Below, in pieces: positions 12,176 to 24,858 of a stretch of 64,000 nucleotides of DNA. Source of the DNA: Amphiduros pacificus (lineage: Eukaryota > Annelida > Polychaeta > Phyllodocida > Hesionidae); contig OX439002.1 in assembly GCA_949316495.1 (NCBI GenBank), positions 14,006,001 through 14,070,000 of the forward strand, read 5' to 3'. The notes beneath the pieces were generated by a model. The model worked only from the letters and a program-made list of their open reading frames with translations, was not told where the DNA came from and made no database searches. The translations under genes were made by a program, and so were the position numbers. Position 1 is the stretch's first letter. Every line of letters starts with the position of its first letter.

Positions 12176-13800
12176 GTCCCAGGTAACACAACGTAGCAAC
12201 AACATTGCGAGCATGTAGATATAAGGTTTAGTTGTCTTTCTACATTTTTTCAACATGCTGAGCACAGAAAAGGACAATGTTGTGGTCTGTCCTGATAACA
12301 ACATTGTCCTTCTACATGCTAACCACGTTGTCAGCACATCTAAGAAAGTGTTTGTTACAATGTGGTGAGCACAAAGAAGAAAACTTATGGTGATTAAATT
12401 GGCCAATAGGCAGCTATAGTACCACAGAAATGGTGACCTGTAACAACTTAGTTGTTAAAATTAAAAAAAGAAATGATCATGTCTTTTGTTGTGATACAAG
12501 TTTATTGTTATTATCAACTGCAATATATACCTAAATAATTTAGGACAATGTAAAAAATCAGCATAACATGCCAGTTGATATGCTAGAGGAGGTTGCTGAT
12601 GGGACAATTCAAACTGAGTAACTAGATTTGGCCAAAGATAGCCAAATTTGTTCACAGCTGAATGTCTATGTAACACATGCTTGCAATATGCTGAGCACCA
12701 TGTGCTTACTACATGCTGAGCACATGGTTACAGCATTTTATCACAATATGTTCAAAACATTATCTGGTGTTCACAGATCTACTTCCTTACAATGTCAGTT
12801 TACAACATGTTCACAACATGCTCTCTTCCCAGGTAACACACAACATAGAAACAACGTTGTGAGCACGTAGAAATAAGGTATAGTTGTCTTTCTATGTTTT
12901 TTCAGGATAAAGGATAACATTGTGGTCTGACCTAATAACAACTTTGTTGTTCTACGTGCTGACAACGTTGTCAGCATGTTGTCTTGAAACGTTTTTTTTT
13001 ACGTGCTCACAACGTGGTGATTAAATTGGCCAATGGGTTGCTGCAGTACTAATAATAATAATAATAAATAATAATAATAAAATTTGTATAGCGCTGATAC
13101 CAGACAAGTCTGTTCATAGTGCTGTTCATAGTACTACAGAAAATGGCAACCTATAACAGTTTAGTTGTTAAGTAATTCAAAGTTACAGTGAATTTAATGG
13201 ATAAGACGTAATTTTTTGAAAGACTAAAATATAAAAAATAAATGATCATGTCTTTTGTTGTGATAGAATTGTATTGCTATTAATTACTGCAATATATATA
13301 TATCCATATAATTTTAGGCATTTTCAAAAAATCAGCATAACATGACAGTTGATATGCTAGAAGAGGTTACTGATGGGATAATCCCAACTCAGTAATGAGA
13401 TTTGGCCAAAGATAGCCGAATTTGTTCACAGCTGGGTGTATATGTGCCACATGCTTGCAATATGCTGAGCATTTGCTTACATGGTTTTGTCACAATATGT
13501 TCAAAACATAATGTCAGTTTACAACGTTCTCACAACGTGCTGAGCACGTCCTCACAATGTTGTACAACAACATGCTCACGTTATCTGGTGTCCATACAAC
13601 ATCATGTTACAACATGCTCAGCACCAAAACACAATGTAGACAAAGAAAATGTGCTCACAACATGCTGAGCCTGTACTCACAATGTTGTACCACAGTGTGC
13701 TCACAGCGTTATCTGGTGTTCACAGATATACGTCCACACAATGTCAGGTTACTATGTGCTCAGCACCAAAACACAGCATGCTCCCAACATAGAAAAAGAG
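12176..13800 (+). repeat. Duplicated block rich in CAACGTTG palindromes
   Basis: Two copies of a 650-770 bp unit lie side by side. 12176-12470 corresponds to 12828-13030, and 12475-12705 to 13245-13470; the latter pair share CAGCATAACATG, GATATGCTAGA and GGCCAAAGATAGCC. Within and between units short motifs such as AACGTTGTGAGCACG, ACAACATGCTCAC and GTGCTCACAACG recur in both orientations. They include the perfect 20-bp palindrome TGCTGACAACGTTGTCAGCA at 12957-12976. Open frames here read the repeat and are not genes. Confidence 0.75.
13051..13082 (+). repeat. (AAT)n microsatellite followed by a SINE-tail-like motif
   Basis: An AATAATAAT run is followed by AATTTGTATAGCGCTGATAC, a motif often seen at the 3' part of invertebrate SINE/LINE copies. 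It interrupts the second unit of the duplicated block. Confidence 0.5.
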
Positions 13801-14125
13801 TAAAATGGTTAGCTGGGGTACCAGACCCAAATCTTGTAGATTTGAGATGGAACCCAGTCTAATCAGATAACATCCTTCAGGTATATCAGTTGAAATTATA
13901 TATAATAGTATGACCACTGTAATTGTTGACACCAGAAATTTCCCATCCAGTTTATAGGCGTTTCCTTTTCATAAGATAATTACAGATACATTGCCAACAG
14001 CTGAGGTTTCCCCTATGTTGGTCCTCTCAGACTATTTTCTTTAATTTAAGACGATACTGGGATACGTCTATAAGTTACACTTGAATTTACATAATATTAA
14101 ACAAACCAAACATTGTGACTTGATC

Positions 14126-14620
14126 TCTGAAAACCTTGTGAACATAAGTTGACAACAAATCAGGATTGCATTTCCAAACTTAAATCATGGATGTGTCTTA
14201 TCAATGTCTAAAAATGGTGTGCTTGGTAGTGACCTTGGCCTTAATTTAAGGACATGTGACCCTGCTGATCTTTGAAAAAAACCTGGTGAACCTGATAATT
14301 TGACAACAAATAGATAGCATTGCCAAACTTAAACCAAGGATGCATTGTATCAATGTTTCAAATTGGTGACTTTCTAGATGACATTAACCTGTATTTCAAG
14401 GTCATGGGACCCCAATGTCTGAAAATATTTTGATTGTGAAAGGTTTACAACAAATAAAGAAAGCATAACCATCTTTAACCATGGATGTATCTTAGAAATA
14501 TTTCAAAACAGTGCCCTTTTTGATGACCTTGACCAACATTTTTTGGTCATATTGTTCTCGCCATCTCTGAAAATCCTTGATAACTTGATAAGTTGACAAA
14601 TAAAGAAAAGATTTTGAAAA
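14126..14620 (+). repeat. Degenerate tandem repeat of about 145-bp units (3.5 copies)
   Basis: Successive units start near TCTGAAAA(C/T)CTTG, continue with TTGACAACAAAT, then CATGGATGT...TCTTA(T/G), and end in a GACCTTGACC or TTCAAGGTCA block. Period and half-site-like block resemble the 58.6-59.9 kb array, though sequence identity between them is low. Confidence 0.6.
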
Positions 14621-14627
14621 TCAAATG

Positions 14628-14675
14628 ATTAAATCTGAGAGCAATATAATATTTATTATTGCTCTCAGATTAAAT
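14628..14675. repeat. Strong stem-loop
   Basis: AATCTGAGAGCAATA (14632-14646) and TATTGCTCTCAGATT (14657-14671) pair perfectly over 15 bp around a 10-nt loop. Three further pairs follow beyond one mismatch. No terminator or gene end lies next to it. Confidence 0.75.
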
Positions 14676-14849
14676 GATCTTTTTAAATTAGGACAGGATT
14701 ATGTAAGAGAAACAAGGAAGTGTGAGAGGAAAATGTTCAAAACTTTTCCATGAAATTTTAATTCTTGCACTTTTTGCAAATTTGCAAGGAAATAAGCAAT
14801 GAGAATTTGTTCAACGACCATCATCTTTCAGCTCATCTCAACTTGGAGG

Positions 14850-15330
14850 GATTGTCTTTCGGTTAACCCATCAGTACCCCTGGGGAAACCCCTCGAACCG
14901 TACGCAACTGTCAGTCATCCGCGCAGCTAGTGCGTCTCCGAAGGCGTATAATTCTGCTCTTTCTTCTCATATCATTTCGTGAGTATATTATGTTATTTAT
15001 TGATATCTTTAATTGGAAATGATTCAAGAACATTTTAGCATCGTTAGTTTGATGAAACGAAAATATGTTAATTTGCTCACGACAAAAATATTGGTGCTAC
15101 TTGAGACCTATTTCATGCAAGACTGCTCGCTTGTCAACGACACTAGAACCAGGTCAGGTCACCACGTGCCTATGGGAAATCCCGGAAGTCTAAAAGAAGA
15201 TTGTAAACAAAGTTGCAATGGGTTTGTTTATCACTAATACATGTGGCATGCAAGCGTATCCTGGAAGTTGAAAACTGGAATTTCCACTTTGGAAAATGGT
15301 GCTTTCTGTTTTCACAAATAAGGTAGGAAA
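14850..15330 (+). promoter_or_regulatory. Candidate TNIP promoter / non-coding first exon
   Basis: This stretch is less AT-rich and has more CpG than its surroundings, notably 14875-14950. It contains a donor-like AG|GTAGGA at 15322 that could join a 5' UTR exon to the acceptor-like TTTTTAAG near 16954, ahead of the first coding exon. No TATA box is evident. This is inference from composition and splice-like sites only; cDNA would be needed to confirm a first exon. Confidence 0.25.
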
Positions 15331-17090
15331 ATGGTCAAGATATTACTTCAACAGCTTATGAAAAAAATAAATAACTGTAACCACCATCTTGTTGTGTGTA
15401 GTTTAGTCACATGTCACAGTTATCTGTAGGATTTATTAAAGAGGTCGAGAAACATGTCAGACGGCATGTGTGATCTGGGATTGGCAGGGAAACGTGGCTG
15501 AACATGGATTTGCAAAGAGGGTTTTTTCCGATGAGGTGTACACACAAATGGACATGTTGTCATTGCCCAAAATCAATTATTTTCCAAGTACCCAAGATAG
15601 TAGCATCGTTGATTAAGACCTTAACATTATCAAATACTTGATTCAAAGTAAGATTTCCATGATAAAGACTTCTTCCTGCCAAGATTTTCTTTAAATTAAA
15701 GGATTTTTTTTTCTTGATCATCAGTACCCAGAAACTGAAAGGATTTTTATGTTTTTTTGTCTATAAACAGGTCAGTATGTACATAAAACATTTGTAACAT
15801 CTGGTAGCATGGTCCATTTTTATGGTTTAGTACTGTAGTGATCTGTTGATTTTATTTGTGTGAAGCTGCTGCTTTCATATTGTTAAAGATATACATATCA
15901 GTGATCATTTCTAGGAATATAAATCGTGCTGAGTCTGACTGTTTTTCACTGATCATTATAATGATACTCTTCAGTCTGGATATTTTCGCTTTGGTTAAAT
16001 CCAATGAAAAAGCAAATGAAAAAATTCTTATTGATCATAAAGTAATTGAATAATGTAATGATTGTATATATTCAAGTTTCAGATCCAGATTTATCATCAA
16101 AACTTAAATATAACATGGGCACGACAGGAGTTATGTTCATTAATTATGAACTCAATTTTAATGTGTTACCTAGAAATGCCACTAAATTATCAATGTACAT
16201 TGGATCTGTACACAATTTAATGGTTGTGATTTTATAATTCTGAATCATGTGTTGCACATAAAGTAATAAACGAAATAGATATTAATGTACATAAAACAAT
16301 AATATCTGTATTGATAAGCACTGCAATTCCTTGGTAGATTCATATCTAGGCAACTGACTGCCCTTTACACCTTGGCCAAGCCCACATTTTTTAAAGATTC
16401 ATCCTTTAAAGATTCATCCTTCATTCATATTAGAACTATGGTATATCTCCATAAGAACCACCTACTATCAAGATTATTTTTTACTGATGAATAATGATAG
16501 CTTGAAATTTTTACTTTGATGGAAATTTTGACAAATTGGCCAATATTTGAGGAAGGAAAATAGTAAATTTAATATATTTAGAAATATATGAATATTACTT
16601 GTCTGAATAACTTAAGCAAATAGTGTAAGTGACAACATTACAGATTTTAGATGCAGATAAAATGAGTATACCAGTAGGTTATTTATTTCCAAGATGACTT
16701 AAATATTTTAACAGATATATTCAGTAGTTAATATCAGATAACATAATTAGTTGAGCAGATAACATAATCATTAAGCATGACTTAATTTCCAATACTAGTA
16801 TATGCTTATGCAGAAAACATAAGAAGATGAGATTAGCTGAGCTCATGACATTTCTGCACTCAGATGATTGAGAATAATCAACTGTATAAATTGAGCTAAA
16901 ACTTGAAATGAGATTCCTGACTGATTCTCCCATTATATTTGAATTTATTTTTAAGGATAATGAATTGGACATAAGCCTATAGTGGGAAGTCTTGTGCAAG
17001 GGGCACATACCTTTGGATAGTGGTGATCGTGTGATCACTGAATGCTTGAAGAAAGTGCACAAGACATGCCCTATCTTCACCACAGTTGCC
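15331..17090. other. Upstream of TNIP start codon, nothing further recognised
   Basis: AT-rich. The only candidate signal is a 5' UTR acceptor near 16954. Short frames here are not supported. Confidence 0.4.
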
Positions 17091-20000
17091 ATGGCAATGG
17101 CCAATCAACACCCCTCTGTAACCAAAGTAGTCCAGGCTGATACAAGTAGTAACAGGGACAGTGAGGAGGCAGATCAAGTTCAGCACCAGATGTCAGCACT
17201 AATGATGGAGGTCGCTCAATACAAGGAGGAGATTCGTATTCTACAAGGCAAGATCAGAGGATATCAAACCTTAGGTTGGTTGTTGTATTTTGGAATTTCT
17301 GAATTGTTTTGGAAAGTTGAATATATTTTTTTGTACTCTGAGCTTGATATTCATTAACCATTTGAAAATTCAGAATTCCTATTCATTCTCCATTTGTGGG
17401 ATAAGTAATACAAAGCTTTTCATATTGGTGGTTGTATTTTTATTTGATTTTATATGGATACATTGAAAAAAGTTGCCCTTTCAGTGCAGTTACCGGTAGT
17501 TCAAACATGTTGTCCCTGCTAAATAATCTATATCTGCTCAAATCTGCTGTCAGAAAGGATTCGAATGGCCATTTATGAAGCAATTTACAAGAATTTTCAG
17601 AAAATGTTCAAACCTTTCAAAAATTCAGCATAGCTCAAAGGCCATAGAGCAATATTTAAAAATGCAAGCAGGAAGAAAAAATAATTTAACAGCATAATGT
17701 CAATATGATTTTAGCAAAATCTGGCCTCATCTTCCTTGTCCATTGATTGGAATTATAATAATGTAGTTCAGGATATATTTTCTCAGTATATAGGATTACT
17801 TTTTATTTTATTCCAATAGTATTAATATTTTAAATTAAAAAAATGTGTTTTTTTAAGAAACTTAATAAAAAAAAGTTGCCATTTGAAAAATTATGATAAT
17901 ATATACATTTTTTCCCAAGGTCACTTGCTATCAGAAGCTAAAGAGGAAGTAGCTAAGTACAAGAAAATGAACAAGGAATTAATGTCAAAGCTTGATGTAT
18001 ATTCCTCCCAAGAAGGGGGTAGTTCCCGTGCCAGTTTGGAAAGTGCTAAAATAAGTCTAGCAGAGGCAGAGAAAGTAAGGAAAATAACATCTACTTACTT
18101 AGATAAATATATAAAAATATATGTGGAATAAATTTGTTGTCTTTGCAACTTGTTTTTTTACCCTTGGCTTATTTTTTTTTTTTGCTTTTAGGACATTATC
18201 ACTTACTTAACATAAAAAGTAGTACTACATTAATTGTGAAAATTTATATTTATGATTTCAGTCACAAGATACGACAGCTGCTGAAGGTGGGAATAATGTT
18301 GGCCGACCACAGTTCACTTACACATCTCTTAACCACGGGGCGCACCTCAATATGACAACTGGATTTCAATCCCCAGAAAGCAGCATTACAGCAGCAAACA
18401 ACATAAGGCTGCAATGGGATTCAAAGAGGATGGACGATACTTTAGAAAAAGCACCACTTGAATTTTTCCCAGAGGCGGCAAACGAACAGGTGCAGAACCA
18501 ATTTGAGAAATTGGCTTCACAAACAGGTGAATGTAACACAGGTGATGAAGATGAAGTGAAACTGATATCATTTAGTTCAGTTCCAAGCACATTGATTACT
18601 GCATCATCCAGCAGACAAGACAGGTCATGTGCAGATCAGGACAAGGGATTGGCTGGTCCACTCTCAGCAGCAGCCTTAGCCTCAGCCTCAGCAGCAGGAG
18701 GAGGAGGACAGTGGTCTAGTACTGCACTGACGTCCCTGGTAGGACATGCCACATTGCCACCCAGCCATCCACAGAGCAGCCTCAGCACCACTTCACAGGT
18801 CAGTCACTACTTGCTCACTAATTATCAATTAATAGCTATCTCAACAAAAAAGTGGGTCCTGTTAAAGAATATTTTGAAATGAGTTTTCTTAGAAAGTGCA
18901 TGTGATTTGTTTTATAAAGAGGTGGGGGTTTTGCAAAATATTCTTGAGAAAAGGGCAAAAATCTAGGGGAAATCATTGGTTTTCATAATCATAACCCTTT
19001 CTTGAACCACCTGATGCAAGCAGTATAAAATTGAGGTCAGAACAATAGATATCAAGTTCAGGTTGGTCAATCTTGATGTGAAGATCAATTTTGAATATTA
19101 TGTATTCGAATATTACAGAAGGATCAAGGAATCTGAAACTTGTAGCAAAACTACATCTGAAGCCTACGATGGCTAAAAGAAACATATATTTTTGAAGAAG
19201 TTTTAATTTTTTTTAACATTGATTTTCTCATTTAGCCAACCCAAAATCACCAAGATTATCTGGAATATTGATAACCCTCATGAGTTTCCTCCAACACCAA
19301 AGTGATTTGAAAAGTTTGGTAAAGAAACCATTCAATTAAGAAGAAGCAAAACTACATAATTTAGAGGTACATGTAGAAGAGAACCTCTTTTGAAGTTGAA
19401 ATAATCAAGACAGAAATTCAATGTTGTTACAGAAGCACAAAGTTTGAATTTGAATTTTGATCATTACCAACATCCTAGATTTTTTTACTTTAAAACTGTC
19501 ATAGATTTTTCATTTCAAAATATGAGCTAAAATATGGAGGAAGATGATTAATAAAATCCAACTAAACAGGGGTAGGATTCATGTGGGTACACCTCACCCC
19601 CAGGACTATTTCTGTAACATAAATTATCTGACCTTTTTAGACGGTACAACAGATAGCATTTCCCTTGTTAGTAAAACCTTCACAGAGGCCTCAAGTATGA
19701 TGCTTTATATATAAGTAACTAACATGTAGTCATGACAATTGAATTTCATGTCATTTTTGCTATTATTTATGAAACCATAACATCAATGTGTTTTGTCTTT
19801 GTATTCAGTTTGAGCTTTTGATTTTACATAGGACAGAAAAATATGCTTATTAACCATTTCATATGCACACAACACGATTCTTTCTCTTGGATAAGCATAA
19901 TTTTAGTTATATGAGTCTAACAAAGCATTTTTTTTTATTCCTCAATCCTTTTTGAAAATGTATCCTTGATACTCCCAATAAAATATAAAATATGAACAAT

Positions 20001-23000
20001 GTGGTGCTGATTTGAAATATTTTGTAAATTGTATAGAAATGTAGTTATGGAATAATCTTTCTTCACAACGTGGATTGATATCTTTCCTAAAAGTTACCGG
20101 TAGTTATTACATTTCTCAGCAGCAATTCATTGAACAAATATACAGTATTTTTTATATTAAAAGCAATTTATTACGCTTCGATGATTTATTATAACAACGT
20201 GTAGGCAGATAAGATTATCAACAATCGATGTTGATTTTTACCACAAATTGCACCAATCAAATATGGCTATGATAGTTCTTTAACTTCCTGGTTGGAAATA
20301 ACCTAGGTCATGCACTATATAATGTGTTTGCATCGTTCAACATTTAATGTTTGGTATAGATGTATTATAGACATTATTTAGGACATATAAGAATCTACAA
20401 AAGACCTTTTATATAATTAAAAATCAGTCAATCATAAATTTGTTTTTAACTATGGTTTCTTTGTTGGTCAGTTTATTTTTCAGTGCCATGTTTATTGTTC
20501 TTGACCTGCAATGCACGTGTATAAGTTCCCATATCAGTTAATGAAGTCACCTTTGATAAAGACTTTTCCACATATCTAGGATATGTACATACTAAAATCC
20601 CCAACATACATTACGAGTGATGGTGAAAACAAATATAGACCAGTATGTTTGAAATTATATGAAGGTACTTTTTCACTAGATGTGGTTGCTATGGTTACAA
20701 GTTTGGCCTTGATGCTCATACCTGTGGTTCATTCACATACCGTCAATTGGAGTTGTATCATGTGACTCATTCTGTCCCAGATAAAGTCTCGCTTTCTATA
20801 GCCGCATTGTCTTTCCATTAGTCATCAGACTATGAGAGATGATTTGTCTACATGGTTACATAGAATGCATGTTTTATTTCCTGAACACTCAGATCTATTA
20901 TGTATTGATTGATCATGGGGAAAATCCATGTATCAGACCATAGTCAGCTAACCTTTATAAATAAGATAAGATTTCCACAAGAATCAGTGTTGAACTGTTA
21001 ATACTAATCAGACTTTATAAACACAGCTGTAAGCTAAAATTTCACAATTCAAGCAAATGGTAATTAATTTAAAAGTTTAAGTTTTTTTTTAATTCTCTTC
21101 TTGTTTCAGTCAGATAATTTAATCAGAAGATAACACTCTATTCCAAAACGTTTGAATAAATAATTTCAAATGTACTAATATATGAACTTATGTATATATT
21201 GTTAATCATAAGAATTATTATTTTATAGGGCATCTGTGCAAAGTGTTAATATATGTATGTATATATACTGATATATAATGATATATTTAAAATAGGGTGC
21301 AGATTCGATGTCAGAGTTGGTGGAACCATCCGAGGTGTCTATCAGGGTGATGGATATTTCTCACAGACTCAGTCAATATATTGGCCTAGATTCCAGTTCT
21401 GAGCTCGCTCCAGATCTTATCAAAGTGGCCATTGAGGTTATGAAAATGGAAAAATTTTGCAAGGCCAAGCAGGTATGATCATAAATGTACTTCCGATATT
21501 TTAATCTATTTTAATGGTTTGACTACTAGACTATTTGATAAAACCAAGTCATATATATGATAAATATTGACATTGATTTTTTTTTCTTAAAAAAAGCAAT
21601 ATATCAAATCTTGTTTTCTAATTGAAAATCAAAACAAAATGTTTCTTGATATTCATTATTTTTATTTAAATATTTCTTTAAAATGTATCAGGACCTAGCA
21701 GATGTTCTTGGAGAGCAAAACTCTTCATTAAAGACTGAGCTTAGAAGACTTCAACAAGAAATAAAAGTATTAAGGTAAACTTCATTTTATGCTTATGTAA
21801 TAAGCAGAAGAATTTTTAGATTTTAAAATAAGTTTTTTTTTTAATTAAACATAAATAACCCAAAATTCTTGTAAACCTATGAGGGAGTACTGGAAATTTT
21901 AACTGAGGGAGATGGTTGTTGATGAAGAGAGGGACAATATTTTTTTCTTAGTTGTAAATTTTCCTGTGCTTATTCCCCACATTCTGCACTCAGAATGTAC
22001 CATGAAACTGTTCTCATTCCAGGGAAACAAATGACAAATTGCGAAACCAATTACAAAAGTTAGAAAGAGAAAGAGACAAGATGTCGCCACTGGAATCACT
22101 TAATGATGACGAGAATACACAATGGGTCCGCATAGAGAAACTACAAAAGGTCACATATCTAACATTAATCTATGGTGCATTTACCCATTGCTGTGATTAA
22201 TATATATTGGTTGTTACTGTCAGATTGAAACCAGTAAAATAATATTGCATCACTAAATGTAAATGTTATACTTCAGGGAGAGGACGATATGAAAATGATT
22301 GAAGGGACGATGTCTGAGTCGGAGAGGCAAACCAAAAACAAATTTCAGCGTATAACTCTCAGACTGCAGAAGGTATACTTTGTCTTTCTGTTTGTTAAAT
22401 AATCAATTTATAATTCTGAATAAACAAATGTTTATTTCACATAGGTCTTAGATAATAAGCTCATTCACACTGTCCACCAGAGGCACACGCAAACTATTAT
22501 AGGTGATAGGTTCACCATGTCGCCCTCTGGTGGAGTTTGAAGCTCATTGGTAGTTTCAGTAATATATAAATTTTTCATCATTAGGTTTTAGAAGAAAAGG
22601 AAGACACAGAGAAAGAATTCTCAGAACATCAGCAACAATCAGAGATGAGAATAAATGAACTACAGAGGGCACTGCAGGAAGTTAAGATGCAGCAGAGACA
22701 AAAAATGCAAGGGGAAGATAAAAGACAGAGAGAAATAGATTCTGTGCTCCTTACAGCCAAGAAACGAGTAGAAGATCATGAGGTATGAATTCTATTCGTC
22801 AAAACTATTATATATGTGTATTTAAGCATATATATATATGTGTATTTAGGATTTTTTTCTGTGTGATACATATTTTCAAAAATCTGTTTTTGAAGGGGTG
22901 AATCACTTTGGTGAGAAACTTTTATTTTATTGACAAAACAGTCAATGAGTAATGATTAATGGATAATATTTTCACATTTAGATGGCAAAAGAAGAAGCAC

Positions 23001-24858
23001 TACAAGAGCTCCACCTGCAGAAGCGTCGTCAGGAACGCTTGGAGCATAAAGCTTCCAGGGAACATACACGGGCAGATGAGCTTCAACAGCGTGTAGAATC
23101 ATTGGAGCGTGAAGTGCAGCGCATGCGTGACCTAGCAGCAGTACAGAGACGATCTCCCAGTCGTCTGGACATTGCCGGTGCCACAGAATCTATGGCTGCC
23201 ATGAGTATGCAGGAAATGGCCACAGAATTGCAAGTTCTCAGAGAACAGGTCAGTTGAGAAAAGAGGAAAAGTTGCCTTAAACATGATTAATACCAGAGTA
23301 TTGAGAATTAATAACACTCCATATGCTTGTGAGTCCCGCTATCAGGAAAAGAATATCCAGCAAGGCCATACCTCTTCAGTGGGTTTTGTATATTTGACTA
23401 CCTGATTTCCTTCTGAAAGTTATTTTGTCCTTGTTGTATGTTACTTGAGTTTTTGTGTGTTTACATGCAGGTTAAGATTTATAAGGATGACTTTGAGAAT
23501 GAACGTCGGGATCGTGAGAGAGCTCAGGCAGAGAAAGACTGTGTCACCACCGATATTAATAATCTGAAAGATGACCTGATGAGATCTCGGGACCAAACAA
23601 GACAGAGAGAGCTTGATGTCATACAACTCCGAGAACAGGGCAGAAAGATGGGAGATGAACTTGAAAATGTAAGAACACAGAATATACATCATCACAAAAG
23701 CATTCTTCTACAATTCAAGCATAATTCCAAGAAGGTGAAAACAAATTCACATTGTCATAAGCATGATTTTGAGGAAAATATGGTGACCTATTTTTGTAGA
23801 GGAAGTTGGAGATGCGAAGGCTACAGGACACCATTCAGTCCATGAGACAGGCGTACCCAAATTTCCCCATGGTTTATCCTCAGCAGATGCCTTCAGAAGC
23901 TTATAATCCAACCTTCCCTCAACAAATAGGTACATATGTTAACATTTTAAGGCATCATGAGAATGACACTTCACCTTAAGCTATTTTTTGTTAAACTTAC
24001 CTTTATTGACGAATAATCCATCTTGAATTTATTTCAGAATGTTACAATGCTGTTTATCAGCATCTCATGTTTTATAGGTGCAACTTTTTGTGATGGTTTT
24101 CTATGTTTTATGAATATTTGAACTGAATTAATCATAGAACATGACTTCTTAATGTAGGTGTGTACCCGGGATCATCAGGTCCATCCTGGGCATGTAATAA
24201 ATGCACCTATGAAAACCCAGCTGAAAGATCCACCTGTGAACTGTGTGGAGCTCCTCGCAGAGGACTTGGTCAGTACTTAAATCATCTCATTTATGTCAGA
24301 TACATGGGGTCATGAAATGTAATAGAAACTAAATATATTATCACAGATAGGAAAATACTGTCTGAACCTTAATGTTATTGAACACCATTTACATTTGTCA
24401 TTGCAAAAGGGCAACCTGTATGTCATGCAAAAAGGGCTACTCTAATTTAATAAAAATTAATTAAACAAATTTCTAAATAAACCGATTTTGGTTATTGAAA
24501 CATAAATAAGATGAGAATCTTGTATCCTATAGACATTTTAACGAAAATATGGCATGTATCATTGCAGATACATCATCAAGACCTTTGCAGGGGCTGAGCA
24601 GACATGTAAGTACATGTATATAAAGCATATTTGGTGATTTGATTGCAAACTTTGACCCTTTACAGAGGGATTAAACTATTTACATACTTGAAGTTGAAGC
24701 TTGTACGTGTGTCGTTGTGTTGGCAGCACCGGTACACATCACGGGATATAGAGCAGTGTGATGATCCCAGCCAAACTTCAGGCTCCAATCACTTCCCAGT
24801 GTATGGCATGTCCAGCAGGCCAGACAGGGAGGACACCATGATAGATTCTACCACCTGA
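17091..24858 (+). CDS. TNIP1: TNIP/ABIN-like ubiquitin-binding adaptor with UBAN and NZF, 14 coding exons
   Basis: Exons: 17091-17274, 17920-18074, 18262-18798, 21296-21472, 21692-21774, 22023-22149, 22277-22372, 22585-22782, 22982-23248, 23471-23668, 23800-23929, 24158-24268, 24568-24605, 24727-24858. Phases close exactly, giving 810 residues. The start has a strong Kozak context (GCCATGG). The N-terminal KIRGYQTLGHLLSEAKEE block resembles the TNIP1 start (KMQGIKMLGELLEESQME). A Ser-rich linker (about 114-292) is followed by coiled coil to about 680. The UBAN/AHD2 motif starts at residue 609 (VKIYKDDFENERRDRERA; D615, F616, E619, R620, R623, E624), as in ABIN, optineurin and NEMO, which bind linear ubiquitin. 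A Pro/Tyr/Met-rich segment follows, then an NZF finger (C730, C733, C744, C747, W728, N737). Vertebrate TNIPs dampen NF-kB with A20 and, to my knowledge, have no NZF. The symbol denotes family; one-to-one orthology with TNIP1 versus TNIP2/3 is not established. PolyA candidates lie near 25746 and 26878. Confidence 0.88.
17545..17660 (+). repeat. Dispersed repeat family D, copy 3 (3' portion), in TNIP intron 1
   Basis: Contains only the GGATTCGAATGGCCATTTAT block and the following CATAGCTC...GGCCAT segment of the family. Confidence 0.6.
22520..22534 (-). promoter_or_regulatory. CTCF-like motif in TNIP intron 7
   Basis: The reverse complement reads TCCACCAGAGGGCGA. A half-copy in the opposite orientation, TCCACCAGAGG, lies about 45 bp upstream (22475-22485), within a weak inverted repeat. 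Confidence 0.35.
24188..24256 (+). other. NZF (RanBP2-type) zinc finger of the TNIP-like protein
   Basis: Residues about 727-749 fit the family pattern W-x-C-x2-C-x3-N-x6-C-x2-C exactly (W728, C730, C733, N737, C744, C747). The ubiquitin-contact positions known from Npl4 and TAB2 NZFs (Thr-Phe after the second Cys, hydrophobic residue between the last two) are Thr734-Tyr735 and Leu746, with the same 12-residue spacing. That predicts genuine ubiquitin binding rather than an RNA-binding ZnF. The exon is phase 1 on both sides, so it could be skipped or shuffled without breaking the frame. Confidence 0.85.

Noticed and set aside
12628-13862. Cys/His/Asn-rich open frames (MAKDSQICSQL... and MAKDSRICSQL...)
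   Set aside because: They are alike only because the underlying block is duplicated; composition follows the CAACATG/GTGCTCAC words, not a protein.
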